Source: Porticoccaceae bacterium LTM1
GTDB taxonomy: Bacteria; Pseudomonadota; Gammaproteobacteria; Pseudomonadales; Porticoccaceae
Assembly (NCBI GenBank): GCA_030252795.1
Contig: CP127080.1
Span: 352,536-416,535, forward strand
Reading direction: 5' to 3'
DNA: 64,000 nucleotides
Made by a program: the position numbers and the translations under genes. This document shows, in pieces, positions 18,907 to 28,678 of this stretch. The stretch's first letter is position 1. Every line of letters starts with the position of its first letter. A model generated the notes under the pieces. The model was given only the letters and a program-made list of their open reading frames with translations, was not told where the DNA came from and made no database searches.

Positions 18907-20259
18907 ATGGCAGCGGTTGGGCAGCATGAGAACTGGTCGTCCCGGTTCGGATTTTTAATGGCATCGGTGGGGTTTGCCGTAGGTTTGGGTAATATCTGGC
19001 GGTTTCCCTATTTGACCGGTGAGAACGGGGGGGCGGCGTTTGTAGTGGTCTACCTGATCTGTGCATTTGCAATCGGGGTTCCGATTTTGATGTCGGAGGT
19101 GATGATCGGCCGTCGCGGCAGAAAATCACCTCCCGGCTCAATGAAAGCGGTTGCCGAACAGGAGGGCGCGCCGCGCGTATGGGGGATTGCCGGTGGCATG
19201 AACCTGCTGACCGCGCTGGTGATCCAGGTCTTCTACTGTGTGATTGCCGGTTGGGTTCTGAGTTATTTCTGGAAGGCCGTTACCACCGGTTTTGTCGGCG
19301 CCGATGCAGCGATGGCTGAGCAGACCTTTAATGCTACGGTCACCGACGTGGGGACTATGCTGGCCTGGACTGCTGTTGCGCTGGGTTTGACGGCATTCAT
19401 CATTTACCGCGGTGTTCAAAAAGGCATTGAGAAAGCGGTTACCGTCATGATGCCGACGCTGTTCCTGCTACTGGTTGTGCTGGTTATCTACAATATGTTC
19501 GCTGGCGGCTTTGGCGAAGCGGTTGATTACCTGTTCTCTGCTGATTTCAGCAAAATTACCAGTGATGTTTGGTTGGCGGCTATTGGTCAGGCGTTCTTTT
19601 CTGTGAGTGTGGGTATGGCTGGCATGATGACCTTTGGTGCTTACCTGCCCAAAGAGGTCTCTATTAGTCGTTCAGTTCTGGTGATTGTGGTTGCTGACAC
19701 CCTGGTTGCATTGTTGGCCGGTCTGGCGATTTTCCCGGCGGTATTTGCTTTTGGCGGTGATCCTGAAGGTGGCCCTGGGCTGATTTTCCAAACCTTGCCA
19801 GTGGCGTTTGCCCAGATGCCGGGCGGTTATGTAGTGAGTATTCTGTTCTTCCTGCTGTTGTCAGTGGCGGCCATTACCTCCATGGTTGGCTTGTTGGAGC
19901 CGCTGATCTCCTGGGCTGAAGAGCATAAGGGAATCTCCCGCCAGAAAAGCGCCGTGGGTATTACCCTGATTACCGCTGCGATCAGTGTGTTGTCGGTAAT
20001 GGCCTACAGTGGTCATATGACCTGGGAGCTGTTTGGGTTGACCTTTGGTGATCTCATGGAGGCTTTCTCCGGGAAGATTCTTCTGCCGCTTGGAGGGCTG
20101 TTTATTGCTATCTTTGGCGGCTGGGTGGTCAGTAAGAAATCCAGTAGGGATGAACTTGGTATCAGTAATAAGTTGGCCTACAGCATATGGCTATTCTTCG
20201 TGCGATTTATTGCGCCTTTGGCGGTACTGCTGATTATGTTCTTCGGTTTGACCGAGTAA
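18907..20259 (+). CDS. Sodium-dependent transporter, SNF (NSS) family
   Basis: About 450 residues with 11-12 hydrophobic segments. The N-terminal motif VGLGNIWRFPYLTGENGG (residues 25-42) is the Na+ and substrate site of TM1 in neurotransmitter:sodium symporters such as LeuT and the bacterial tryptophan transporter TnaT. It is an inner-membrane symporter, probably for an amino acid. Histidine is one candidate given the hut genes 4 kb away, but nothing in the sequence proves it. A 21-base gap and a different promoter context separate it from the next gene. Confidence 0.9.
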   Translation: MAAVGQHENWSSRFGFLMASVGFAVGLGNIWRFPYLTGENGGAAFVVVYLICAFAIGVPILMSEVMIGRRGRKSPPGSMKAVAEQEGAPRVWGIAGGMNLLTALVIQVFYCVIAGWVLSYFWKAVTTGFVGADAAMAEQTFNATVTDVGTMLAWTAVALGLTAFIIYRGVQKGIEKAVTVMMPTLFLLLVVLVIYNMFAGGFGEAVDYLFSADFSKITSDVWLAAIGQAFFSVSVGMAGMMTFGAYLPKEVSISRSVLVIVVADTLVALLAGLAIFPAVFAFGGDPEGGPGLIFQTLPVAFAQMPGGYVVSILFFLLLSVAAITSMVGLLEPLISWAEEHKGISRQKSAVGITLITAAISVLSVMAYSGHMTWELFGLTFGDLMEAFSGKILLPLGGLFIAIFGGWVVSKKSSRDELGISNKLAYSIWLFFVRFIAPLAVLLIMFFGLTE

Positions 20260-20351
20260 CGAAAGTTTTGTGAAGAAATGTGAATGCCACTTTGAGTTTG
20301 GCTGTCAATGAGGCAAGCTTTGTGGCATTCCAGATGTGTGAGGGTTCAGAT

Positions 20352-20846
20352 ATGAAAAAGTTGATGGTTGCAGTGTTTGTGTTGTTCGCAAGCATGTTGT
20401 CCCAAGTGGCATTGGCCGATAAAACCCATGAGTTCTCTTTCCCTGATCGGGATGGGAAGATCCACAAGCTGTCCGACCACAAGGGCAAGTATGTTCTGGT
20501 GGATTTTTGGGCCTCCTGGTGTGTGCCATGTAGAAAGGAAACACCACACCTCAAAAAATTTGAAGAAGATAATCACTACGAAAATCTTGTGGTTATGGGG
20601 GTGTCTATGGATGAAGATCAAGATGCCTGGATTGATGCCATGGATAAAGACAAGCCAAAAGGTATTCAGGTTGTTTGTGAAGAAAACTTTGATCATGAAT
20701 TGGCTGTAGAGCTGGATATTTACGCGATTCCCCGCTTTGTACTGTTTGGGCCAAATGGCGAGTTGGTGGACGGTGAGTTGCCGGCACCGAGTAGTGATAA
20801 TTTTAAAAGCACCATAGAGAAACACATCGGTACTAACGAACACTGA
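20352..20846 (+). CDS. Small periplasmic TlpA-like thioredoxin
   Basis: About 164 residues. The signal peptide ends near ALA (residue 22). The single domain has DFWASWCVPC (Cys57 and Cys60) and a cis-Pro in YAIPRFVLFGPNGE. This is the TlpA/ResA family of membrane-exported thiol reductants. The ATG with GAGGG upstream is used; an earlier in-frame start has no binding site and would hide the signal peptide. It follows the SNF transporter after 92 bases and is closed by a terminator. It is unrelated in sequence to the three larger thioredoxin-fold paralogues. Confidence 0.88.
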   Translation: MKKLMVAVFVLFASMLSQVALADKTHEFSFPDRDGKIHKLSDHKGKYVLVDFWASWCVPCRKETPHLKKFEEDNHYENLVVMGVSMDEDQDAWIDAMDKDKPKGIQVVCEENFDHELAVELDIYAIPRFVLFGPNGELVDGELPAPSSDNFKSTIEKHIGTNEH

Positions 20847-20863
20847 TGATGGTATCGAAGATA

Positions 20864-20890
20864 AAAGGCTGCCTTTAGGCAGCCTTTTTG
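20864..20890. terminator. Terminator after the TlpA-like gene
   Basis: A 9-bp stem AAGGCTGCC / GGCAGCCTT with loop TTTA, followed by T5 on the plus strand and A4 on the left. It may also serve the minus-strand gene that ends at 20909. Confidence 0.9.
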
Positions 20891-20908
20891 TTTTTCAGGG
20901 TCACAAAT

Positions 20909-21214
20909 TCAAGCAACGGCCTGTTGCTGAAAATGGCGGCCTATCCAGGAAATCGCTTCTTCTGGCGACAGGAAAGGATGGCTCCATAAAGACTTGTTGT
21001 CTTTCAGTGAAAAGCCGGTGACGCAATAGACTTTGCGATTGAGCTTGGCAATTTCTCCGGTCACGATGTAGACATAAACGTCGTCGCCCTCATGGGGTAC
21101 AACGATGGCTTTGCGTTGCCAGTTGTCCAGTGTAATGGACTGGGCAATATTGGTGTCGCGAATTCCCAGAATTGGATCGTGATTGGGGACAAAATATTCT
21201 GTGCTGTGGTTCAT
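20909..21214 (-). CDS. Hypothetical protein, 101 residues
   Basis: I do not recognise a family. The product is soluble, with no signal peptide or membrane segment, and begins with NHSTEYFVPNHDPILGIRD, followed by beta-rich sequence (KAIVVPHEGDDVYVYIVTGEIAKL) and a C-terminal helix. The reading frame shows ordinary codon use and a shared terminator. It lies 91 bases downstream of a 34-codon ORF that is led by a structured RNA on the same strand, so all three may be one transcript. A 7-bp hairpin (CGCTTGT / ACAAGCG at 21242-21259) sits in the gap. Confidence 0.6.
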   Translation of the reverse strand: MNHSTEYFVPNHDPILGIRDTNIAQSITLDNWQRKAIVVPHEGDDVYVYIVTGEIAKLNRKVYCVTGFSLKDNKSLWSHPFLSPEEAISWIGRHFQQQAVA

Positions 21215-21305
21215 AACAGTTCTCGTAGCAGTTGTTCACAACGCTTGTTTTCACAAGCGGATGGCAAATAGGTAACAGGCAAAAGTAACGTGGTTGGTTC
21301 CAGCG

Positions 21306-21410
21306 TCACATTCGCATTCGGTGTTCCATTTGCTCGGTGAAAATGCTCATCGAAAACAGTATTTCCGCTCTTGGTAGCCGCTTAGTTGCAGCTTTAAAAG
21401 TTACAGGCAT
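21306..21410 (-). CDS. Small ORF, 34 codons, behind a structured leader
   Basis: The ATG is preceded by a perfect GGAGG at 7-base spacing, the spacer being seven T's. The predicted peptide begins MPVTFKAATKRLPRAE and is basic, with no membrane segment. GGAGG is the 3' arm of a hairpin (21416-21434), so the ribosome site can be hidden. A good sigma70 promoter stands ~190 bases upstream. The frame stays open into the leader, but only from a TTG without a binding site. It could instead be non-coding sequence past a terminator, so the call is moderate. Confidence 0.4.
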   Translation of the reverse strand: MPVTFKAATKRLPRAEILFSMSIFTEQMEHRMRM

Positions 21411-21597
21411 AAAAAAACCTCCGCATGGGAGGCTGACGCTTACTTTGAAAGTAAGTATTTCGCTTGAATGATTGCGCTCGCTTTCGGTCGATATAACGAC
21501 CACTTCGAGCACCTCATCTCCCCACGCAACTTTAGGGGAAACCACCTTGCCCAAGCAGGCAGGTTGGTGATGGCGTCAGCCACTTCTCTTGATGAAT
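21411..21597 (-). ncRNA. Candidate structured leader RNA or small RNA (~187 nt)
   Basis: Read on the minus strand from the predicted start near 21597, the RNA has a two-part stem-loop (GTGCTCG...CGAGCGC enclosing GGTCG-TTATAT-CGACC, 21474-21512), then the self-complementary CTTACTTTC-AAAGTAAG (21439-21455), then AGCCTCC-CATGC-GGAGGTT followed by U7 (21411-21434). The last hairpin is at once a short Rho-independent terminator and a cover for the GGAGG of the 34-codon ORF. I do not recognise a known RNA family; its length recalls 6S RNA, but sequence and neighbours do not. Confidence 0.5.
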
Positions 21598-21603
21598 GCG
21601 TGA

Positions 21604-21632
21604 ATTCTAATGATGATCTTTTTCATTGTCCA
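21604..21632 (-). promoter_or_regulatory. Sigma70 promoter of the leader RNA
   Basis: On the minus strand TGGACA (21627-21632) is followed after exactly 17 bases by TAGAAT (21604-21609). Each hexamer matches its consensus at five of six positions. This is the best sigma70 match I noticed in the window. Confidence 0.65.
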
Positions 21633-21717
21633 GTGTCTAAAGGGGTGGTTGGGGATTTATTTCTGCAATCACTGCTAAGCTTCTAATAGAACATATTGAT
21701 CTCAAGGGGGATCGTAT

Positions 21718-22374
21718 ATGGGTATCTACCAACAATTCCCGCGTTTAATCTGGATGTTGGCACTCGTTTGTTTTGCTGGCCTTACGGGGTGTGCCAGTGG
21801 ACAGATCCATTCAAGTTCCGATTTTGAAAGCAGCGGTTTGGAGGCGAGCGAGCTGGTTGCTGGTGGTGTGGCGTTTATAACCCCGTCTACGGTGACCGGT
21901 CAGGAGGCAGACCGTCAGGCGCTGGCTCTGATTTTTACCGAGGTTATTCGAGAGGCAAGGCCTGAAGTGGAAATCACTTCTCTGTCGCAAACCTTGAGTG
22001 CAATTAATGAAGCAGGGCTTTCGGATCAATATAAACAGATGTACGTGGACTACAGCGATACCGGTATTTTCAAATTAAGCACTCTGCAGGAAATATCAAA
22101 AAGTACCGGACGTCGTTATTTGTTTCAGTTGAAGCTTTCCAGTTTCAAGCAGGATACAAAGGGACGATTCAGCGCTCTGGGGTTGCGATTGTTTCAAACT
22201 ACCCTGGCGAATATTCGGCTGTTTCTACAAGTATGGGATGCTCAAACTGGCGCTATAGTCTGGGAAGGAAACGAAGAAGTAACTTTTGCAGAAGATACCG
22301 GTTATGAGCGCCCGGTGACTTTTGAGAGTATGGTGCGCAAGGCTGCGGGTAACCTGATTAAAAATCTGCCTTGA
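21718..22374 (+). CDS. Conserved-type lipoprotein of unknown function
   Basis: About 218 residues. The signal peptide ends in the lipobox LTGC (Cys about residue 25), so it is a membrane-anchored periplasmic lipoprotein. The mature part reads like an alpha/beta domain: FITPSTVTGQEADRQALALIF, ISKSTGRRYLFQLKLSSF and VWDAQTGAIVWEGNEEVTFAED. This pattern, with a WDAQTG...VWEG strand, resembles lipoproteins that bind or assemble at the cell envelope (the GNA1162/LpoB-like fold), but I cannot assign a function. Strong ribosome binding site AAGGGGG. Not clearly in an operon. Confidence 0.8.
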   Translation: MGIYQQFPRLIWMLALVCFAGLTGCASGQIHSSSDFESSGLEASELVAGGVAFITPSTVTGQEADRQALALIFTEVIREARPEVEITSLSQTLSAINEAGLSDQYKQMYVDYSDTGIFKLSTLQEISKSTGRRYLFQLKLSSFKQDTKGRFSALGLRLFQTTLANIRLFLQVWDAQTGAIVWEGNEEVTFAEDTGYERPVTFESMVRKAAGNLIKNLP

Positions 22375-22414
22375 ATCCGTGCAGGTTTGGTTGTCGGCGC
22401 TGGTATTTGTTGTT

Positions 22415-22475
22415 GTGCCACGCCATAAACCCGTCCCTAGGGGCTCGAGGTCAGCATCCATGCTGGCCTCGGGCT
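22415..22475. repeat. Dispersed hairpin repeat (CACGCC...AAACCC / ATGCTGGCC family), copy 1
   Basis: GTGCCACGCCATAAACCC is followed by a 12-bp stem CGAGGTCAGCAT / ATGCTGGCCTCG (one G-T pair) with a CC loop. The blocks CACGCC-TAAACCC-TCC and CCATGCTGGCC recur at 45094-45120. No U-run follows, so it is not a standard terminator, though it lies between convergent genes. Confidence 0.65.
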
Positions 22476-22511
22476 CATCAACAAATAACAGCGCCTCGAA
22501 GTAATTTAGAC

Positions 22512-23957
22512 TCAAAGCAGCTCGTTGAGCTTCTTGTTGAGAATCTCGTTGACCTGTTGCGGGTTGGCTTGGCCTTTTGATGCTTTCATTATCTGGCCAA
22601 CAAAATAACCCATCATTTTGGGGCGTTTCGCTTCATCCGCTTTTACGAAGTTCTCCACCTGTTGCGGAGAGTTGGCAATAACCTCATCAACCAGCGATTC
22701 AATGGCACCACTGTCTGAAACCTGTTTCAGGCCGTGGTTCTCGATAATGGCATCTACGTCGGATTCGCCTTGCCACAAGTGATCAAACACCTGGCGAGCC
22801 ATCTTGTTGGACAGGGTACCATCACTGATACGAGTGACCAGTGCGGCGAGCTGCTCGGCATTTATAGGTGAATCCGACAGTTCTTTTTCTTCCGCATTCA
22901 AGCGAGCTGCCATTTCACCCATCATCCAGTTGGCTACCAGCTTGGCGTCTGAATCGCCGGCCGCCTTTTCAAAGTAGCTGGCAGTTGCTGACTCGGCCGA
23001 GAGCAGGCTGGCGTCGTAGTGGGAAAGCCCGTATTGCTGCTCGAAGCGAGTGCAGCGTGCATCCGGTAGTTCCGGCAAGCTGTTGCGCAATGCTTCGATG
23101 TAGTCATCTTCTATCACTACAGGTAACAGGTCCGGGCAGGGGAAGTAACGGTAGTCGTTAGCTTCCTCTTTGGTGCGCATTGAGCGAGCAGTTTTGGTGG
23201 CGCCATCGTAGAGGCGTGTTTCCTGGACTACCTTGCCACCTTCTTCAATGACGTCAATCTGGCGTTGTACTTCCTGGCGAATACACTCTTCCATAAATTT
23301 GAAAGAGTTGAGGTTTTTGGTTTCAGTCCGAGTGCCCAGCGGCTCGCCTTTGCGGCGAACTGAAACGTTTACGTCAAAACGCATGGAGCCCTGAGACATA
23401 TTGCCGTCACAGATTCCCAAAGAGGTAACGATTGAGTGGAGCTTTTTGGCAAAAGCCACTGCCTCTGCAGCGTTGGACATATCCGGCTCGGTCACTACCT
23501 CAATCAAAGGCGTGCCGGCACGGTTCAGATCGATGCCGGACATATCATGGAAATTTTCGTGCAGGGATTTACCGGCGTCTTCTTCCAGGTGAGCGTGGTG
23601 AATGCGTACGGTTTTGGTGCTGCCGTCCGGTAGATCTATTTCAACATGGCCCGCCCCGACAATTGGCTTTTCCAGCTGGGTGGTCTGGTAGCCTTTAGGC
23701 AGATCCGGGTAGAAATAATTTTTTCGCTCAAATACCGAAGTCTTGCCAATCTCGGCGTCGATCGCGAGACCAAACATCACTGCGTAACGGAACGCCGCTT
23801 CGTTGGGAACGGGCAGGGTGCCTGGCATTGCCAGATCAACGGCACTGGCCTGGGTGTTTGGCTCGGCACCAAATGCGGTGCTGCTGCCAGAAAAGATTTT
23901 GGATTGGGTGGCCAGCTGCACATGCACTTCCAAGCCGATTACTGTTTCCCAAGTCAT
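22512..23957 (-). CDS. gatB: Asp-tRNA(Asn)/Glu-tRNA(Gln) amidotransferase subunit B
   Basis: About 481 residues. It is the tRNA-binding and kinase subunit of GatCAB, which makes Gln-tRNA(Gln) and Asn-tRNA(Asn) from mischarged precursors. N-terminal [22 protein letters not shown] is the family signature; the C-terminal YqeY-like domain ends [19 protein letters not shown]. The ATG is preceded by GGAGG and overlaps the gatA stop by one base (TAATG), so the subunits are coupled. It is the last gene of gatC-gatA-gatB. Confidence 0.97.
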   Translation of the reverse strand: MTWETVIGLEVHVQLATQSKIFSGSSTAFGAEPNTQASAVDLAMPGTLPVPNEAAFRYAVMFGLAIDAEIGKTSVFERKNYFYPDLPKGYQTTQLEKPIVGAGHVEIDLPDGSTKTVRIHHAHLEEDAGKSLHENFHDMSGIDLNRAGTPLIEVVTEPDMSNAAEAVAFAKKLHSIVTSLGICDGNMSQGSMRFDVNVSVRRKGEPLGTRTETKNLNSFKFMEECIRQEVQRQIDVIEEGGKVVQETRLYDGATKTARSMRTKEEANDYRYFPCPDLLPVVIEDDYIEALRNSLPELPDARCTRFEQQYGLSHYDASLLSAESATASYFEKAAGDSDAKLVANWMMGEMAARLNAEEKELSDSPINAEQLAALVTRISDGTLSNKMARQVFDHLWQGESDVDAIIENHGLKQVSDSGAIESLVDEVIANSPQQVENFVKADEAKRPKMMGYFVGQIMKASKGQANPQQVNEILNKKLNELL

Positions 23958-25426
23958 TATTCGATACCTCCGGCAGTCTGCTTGTGCCAATCGGTCGCCT
24001 GCTGGAAGCGATGGGCGATATTGAGCATTTTCGCCTCGTCAAAATAGTTACCGGTAATCTGCAGTCCGACAGGCATGCCATCGCTGAATCCGGCAGGGAT
24101 TGACATACCAGGCAGCCCCGCCAGGTTGGTGGCAATGGTGTAGATGTCTTCCAGGTACATGGCGACGGGGTCGCTGCTTTTTTCACCCAGCTTGAAGGCG
24201 GTGGACGGGCATGTGGGGCCCATAATTACATCCACTTCCTTAAAGGCATCGATAAAGTCCTGGCGAATCAAGCGGCGCACTTGCTGGGCTTTTTTGTAAT
24301 AGGCGTCGTAATAGCCGGCGGAAAGTGCATAGGCGCCTACCATAATGCGCTGTTTAACTTCGGTGCCAAAGCCTTCTGCGCGGCTGCGGGTAAACAGGTC
24401 CATCAGGTCTTTTGGATCTTCACAGCGATAGCCGTAGCGGACACCGTCAAAGCGGGACAGGTTGGCTGATGCCTCGGCGGGGGCGATCACATAGTACGCC
24501 GGTACCGAGAGGTTGGTGTGAGGCAGGCTGATCTCTACCAGGGTTGCACCCAATTTTTCATATTCCGCCAGGGCGTTGCGTATTGCCTGTTCGGTGCCGC
24601 TGCTCAAGCCCTCCCCAAAGTATTCTTTGGGAACGCCAATTTTCAGGCCGCTTAAATCGTTGCCCAGGGTGGCACTGTAGTCTGGTACTTCGCGATTAAT
24701 GGAAGTGGAGTCTTTGGGGTCAAAGCTCGCCAGGGTGTTGAGCATAATGGCTGCATCTTCGGCGCTGCGGGTCATCACCCCGGCCTGATCGAGGCTGGAG
24801 GCAAAAGCGATCATGCCGTAGCGGGAAACTCGACCGTATGTGGGCTTAATACCGGTTATGCCGCAGAGTGCTGCGGGTTGGCGAATGGAGCCGCCGGTGT
24901 CAGATGCGGTGGTGGCGACAGCCAGGTGCGCAGCAATGGCCGCGGCGGAACCGCCGGAAGAGCCGCCTGGTACTCGCTCGGTGTCCCAGGGATTTTTCAC
25001 CGGACCGTAAAAGCTCGATTCGTTGGAGGAGCCCATCGCAAACTCATCCATATTGGTTTTACCAAGCATCACTGCACCTGCAGCGTTGTAGTTGGCAACG
25101 ATGGTGGCGTCGTAGGGCGGTACAAAATTATCCAGCATTTTAGAGGCGCTGGAAGTGCGCACGCCGTTGGTGCAAAACAGGTCTTTGTGGGCAATGGGGA
25201 TGCCGCACAGCAGTGGAGCATCGCCCTGTTTTATGCGCTGGTCGGCAGCAGCAGCTTGCACCAGTGCCTGTTCAGCAGTCACGGTGATAAAGCTGTTGTA
25301 AGTGCCATCCAGTTTTGCGATGCGATCCAAATAGTGCTGGGTAAGCTCGACACTGGAGTACTCGCCGGCGTGCAGGCCTTTGGCGAGTTCGGTCAGGGAT
25401 TTGTTGTGCATGTCGTTACTCGCCAT
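23957..25426 (-). CDS. gatA: Asp-tRNA(Asn)/Glu-tRNA(Gln) amidotransferase subunit A
   Basis: About 489 residues of the amidase-signature family. It is the glutaminase that releases ammonia for GatB. The Ser-cisSer-Lys triad is visible: Lys81 in IAHKDLFCT, the cis-serine near residue 156 in [10 protein letters not shown], and nucleophile Ser180 in [10 protein letters not shown]. It starts one base inside the gatC stop (TGATG) and ends one base inside gatB. Confidence 0.97.
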   Translation of the reverse strand: MASNDMHNKSLTELAKGLHAGEYSSVELTQHYLDRIAKLDGTYNSFITVTAEQALVQAAAADQRIKQGDAPLLCGIPIAHKDLFCTNGVRTSSASKMLDNFVPPYDATIVANYNAAGAVMLGKTNMDEFAMGSSNESSFYGPVKNPWDTERVPGGSSGGSAAAIAAHLAVATTASDTGGSIRQPAALCGITGIKPTYGRVSRYGMIAFASSLDQAGVMTRSAEDAAIMLNTLASFDPKDSTSINREVPDYSATLGNDLSGLKIGVPKEYFGEGLSSGTEQAIRNALAEYEKLGATLVEISLPHTNLSVPAYYVIAPAEASANLSRFDGVRYGYRCEDPKDLMDLFTRSRAEGFGTEVKQRIMVGAYALSAGYYDAYYKKAQQVRRLIRQDFIDAFKEVDVIMGPTCPSTAFKLGEKSSDPVAMYLEDIYTIATNLAGLPGMSIPAGFSDGMPVGLQITGNYFDEAKMLNIAHRFQQATDWHKQTAGGIE

Positions 25427-25713
25427 CAGTCGATCACCTTGGGAACCAGGTAGAGGCCGTTCTCTGCAGCCGGCGCAATGCTCTGAAACGCTTCGCGCTG
25501 ATTGGTTTCTGTTACCTCATCGGCTCTCAGTCTCTGGGCCGCCTCTGTCGGGTGGGCCAGCGGCTCGATATTGCTGGTATCGATATTCTGCAATTGATCC
25601 ACCAGATTGAGCACCTTGTTAATGCGGTCAGTGGTGTCATTAATCTCGTTTTCGGAGATGGCAAGGCGCGCCAGATGGGCGACTTTTTCGATGTCGTTGC
25701 GTTGGATACTCAT
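25426..25713 (-). CDS. gatC: Asp-tRNA(Asn)/Glu-tRNA(Gln) amidotransferase subunit C
   Basis: About 95 residues, the usual length. It is the small belt subunit that wraps GatA and Gat[24 protein letters not shown] is the family start, and [19 protein letters not shown] the conserved middle. A longer frame exists upstream but does not match the family. First gene of the operon, 287 bases from the divergent mreB; that gap should hold both promoters. Confidence 0.95.
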   Translation of the reverse strand: MSIQRNDIEKVAHLARLAISENEINDTTDRINKVLNLVDQLQNIDTSNIEPLAHPTEAAQRLRADEVTETNQREAFQSIAPAAENGLYLVPKVID

Positions 25714-25988
25714 GATGATTTCCGCGATGAATTCGAAGTGGATCGATTGGTAAAAAGCACAGGCCGGAAACTTTAACATAAGGATATGGATTGGGCAGTA
25801 CCGAAAAAGGCATAGATTACTCAAAAATGTGAGCTTTGGCCGGGCTTTGCCTAAATCTTCGGTTGCCCTGTTCCACGCTGGTTGCTACAGTCGCGTGTTG
25901 AATTTATCCGTTGTGTGCTGTAGCCCTGAAGCCAGCATCCGGACTGTAATTGAGAGCGCGGCAGGTACATGTAAACTCTGTCGGCTGA

Positions 25989-27035
<1,047 letters not shown>

Positions 27036-27042
27036 TTGCCTG

Positions 27043-27078
27043 CCCGGGGAGCTGATATCTTTATTATTGCTCCCCGGG
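27043..27078 (+). other. Hairpin between mreB and mreC
   Basis: A perfect 10-bp stem CCCGGGGAGC / GCTCCCCGGG with a 16-nt loop starts 8 bases after the mreB stop. There is no U-run, so it may protect the mreB message from 3' decay or dampen read-through into mreC rather than end transcription. Confidence 0.6.
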
Positions 27079-27260
27079 ATTCAAGCATCTATCCAGTAGG
27101 TTTGCGTTAACTGTTTACCTGGCCGCTGGCAACGCGTTGTGAACAATAAAAGACTGGACGGCTCTTCGTGTGTCACACTTGTCCTCTCAAACAGCAGTTA
27201 TTTTCAAAGCCACTTACGACTTTAGTCGTGTAGTGCGCGGCTGCTTCCAGGAGGCCTGCC

Positions 27261-28121
27261 ATTAAAAATATCTTCCAAAAAGGGACTTCTCCGGCCCGTC
27301 GTATTCTTATATTGGGTGTGGCGGCGCTGTTGCTGGTAGCTATAGATACTTACACCGATTGGTTGAAACCGGTTCGCAATTTTCTCGAAGAAGTTACCTA
27401 TCCATTACATCAGCTCGCCGATCTGCCTAGTCGCGTTGCAGATTGGGGGGATGATGTTACCCGCAGTCGTGTGGATCTCGAGCAGGAGAACGAAAAACTG
27501 CGTACCGAGATATTGGTATATCAGGCGCTGGAACAACGAATGGCCGAATTGGCGGCTGAGAATATCCGCCTGCGTGGCTTGTTAAATGCCACTGAGCTGG
27601 TTAAGGATAGGGTCCGGGTTGCCGAGTTGGTCAGTGTCTCCCCTGACCCTCTCAGTCATAAAGTCACCATTAATCGCGGAGCCGAGGACGGCGTATTTGT
27701 CGGTCAGGCAGTGATTGGCTCGCTTGGGTTGATGGGGCAGGTGACTGATGTGTATCGGCACCACAGCCGGGTGTTATTGATTACCGACAGCAGTCACGCA
27801 CTACCAGTGCAGGTGAGTCGTAATGGCTTGCGTTCTATCGCCGAAGGTATTGGTGATTACGGCGAACTGAAGTTGCGTTATGTGTCTCCCACCATGGATA
27901 TTCGCGAGGGTGATACTGTGATCAGCTCTGGTCTTGGCGATCGCTACCCGGTGGGTTACCCGGTAGGTAAGGTAGTCAGTGTTGAGGAGCAACCAGGGGA
28001 GCCATTCCTGAACGTCACCATTGAGCCTGCCGAACCCCTTAATCGCCGCCGCCATGTGCTGCTGGTCTTCTCCGATCAGGAGGCAAAGGTACCGGTTCCG
28101 AATGTTGAGGAGCAGCCATGA
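27261..28121 (+). CDS. mreC: Cell-shape protein MreC (ATT start predicted)
   Basis: About 286 residues. It is a bitopic inner-membrane protein of the elongasome: a TM helix (ILILGVAALLLVAIDTY), a coiled coil (residues ~70-110, LEQENEKLRTEILVYQALEQRMAEL), and the two beta-barrels. The first ATG/GTG/TTG in frame is a TTG inside the TM helix, which would remove KNIFQKGTSPARR, the positive cytoplasmic tail that MreC proteins have. AGGAGG at 27249-27254 lies six bases before an ATT codon, and no usual start exists between that and the upstream stop at 27231. Overlaps mreD by four bases. Confidence 0.85.
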   Translation: MKNIFQKGTSPARRILILGVAALLLVAIDTYTDWLKPVRNFLEEVTYPLHQLADLPSRVADWGDDVTRSRVDLEQENEKLRTEILVYQALEQRMAELAAENIRLRGLLNATELVKDRVRVAELVSVSPDPLSHKVTINRGAEDGVFVGQAVIGSLGLMGQVTDVYRHHSRVLLITDSSHALPVQVSRNGLRSIAEGIGDYGELKLRYVSPTMDIREGDTVISSGLGDRYPVGYPVGKVVSVEEQPGEPFLNVTIEPAEPLNRRRHVLLVFSDQEAKVPVPNVEEQP

Positions 28122-28597
28122 GGCGGCCCTATCAAAGCAATCAGTTGGGGGCATTATTAATTGCTCTGCTGTTGGCTACCGTGCTGCAGATTTTACCTCT
28201 ACAGCAGCAGCTTTCATTCTGGCGCCCCCAGTTTGTGTTGTTGGTGCTGACCTTCTTCCTTTTATACAGGCCGCTGGATTATGGGGTGGCAACTGCCTGG
28301 TTGATAGGCTTGATGCTGGACTTCGTGTTTGGCGGAGTGGTGGGGCGATATGCTTTGGCGTTGGGAGTTTGCGCCTACCTGATTAATCTGCTGGCGAAAC
28401 GCTTATTACACGCCCACATCTGGCATCAGTGCGGCGTCGTATTTCTACTGGTGGCAGCGTCCCAGCTGATTGTGGCCAGTGTAAATCTGCTAACGCATAG
28501 TAACGCCAGTTGGTCGATCATATTTTTGCCGGCAATCAGTTCGGCGTTGATTTGGCCGCTGATCTATTTTTTGATGTTCCGTTGGGTTCGTCGATAA
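28118..28597 (+). CDS. mreD: Rod-shape-determining membrane protein MreD
   Basis: About 159 residues with five or six hydrophobic segments, e.g. LGALLIALLLATVLQIL and ATAWLIGLMLDFVFGGVVG, and the basic end MFRWVRR. It completes the MreBCD elongation complex in the inner membrane. The ATGA overlap with mreC shows coupling. The family varies in sequence; context makes the call secure. Confidence 0.93.
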   Translation: MRRPYQSNQLGALLIALLLATVLQILPLQQQLSFWRPQFVLLVLTFFLLYRPLDYGVATAWLIGLMLDFVFGGVVGRYALALGVCAYLINLLAKRLLHAHIWHQCGVVFLLVAASQLIVASVNLLTHSNASWSIIFLPAISSALIWPLIYFLMFRWVRR

Positions 28598-28678
28598 TTC
28601 CATTCATTGACAGAGCCGGTACGCCGTAGAGCTTCTGGGCGTTACAATAGTTATTAAGAATCACAGACAAGGTAGTAC

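Noticed and set aside
21411-21597. Calling the leader RNA 6S RNA because of its ~187-nt length
   Set aside because: It lacks the long closing stem with a central bubble and the usual neighbourhood of zapA and ygfA.
27312-28121. mreC starting at the TTG at 27312
   Set aside because: This would start within the TM helix, lose the basic tail and lack a binding site; the ATT with AGGAGG fits better.
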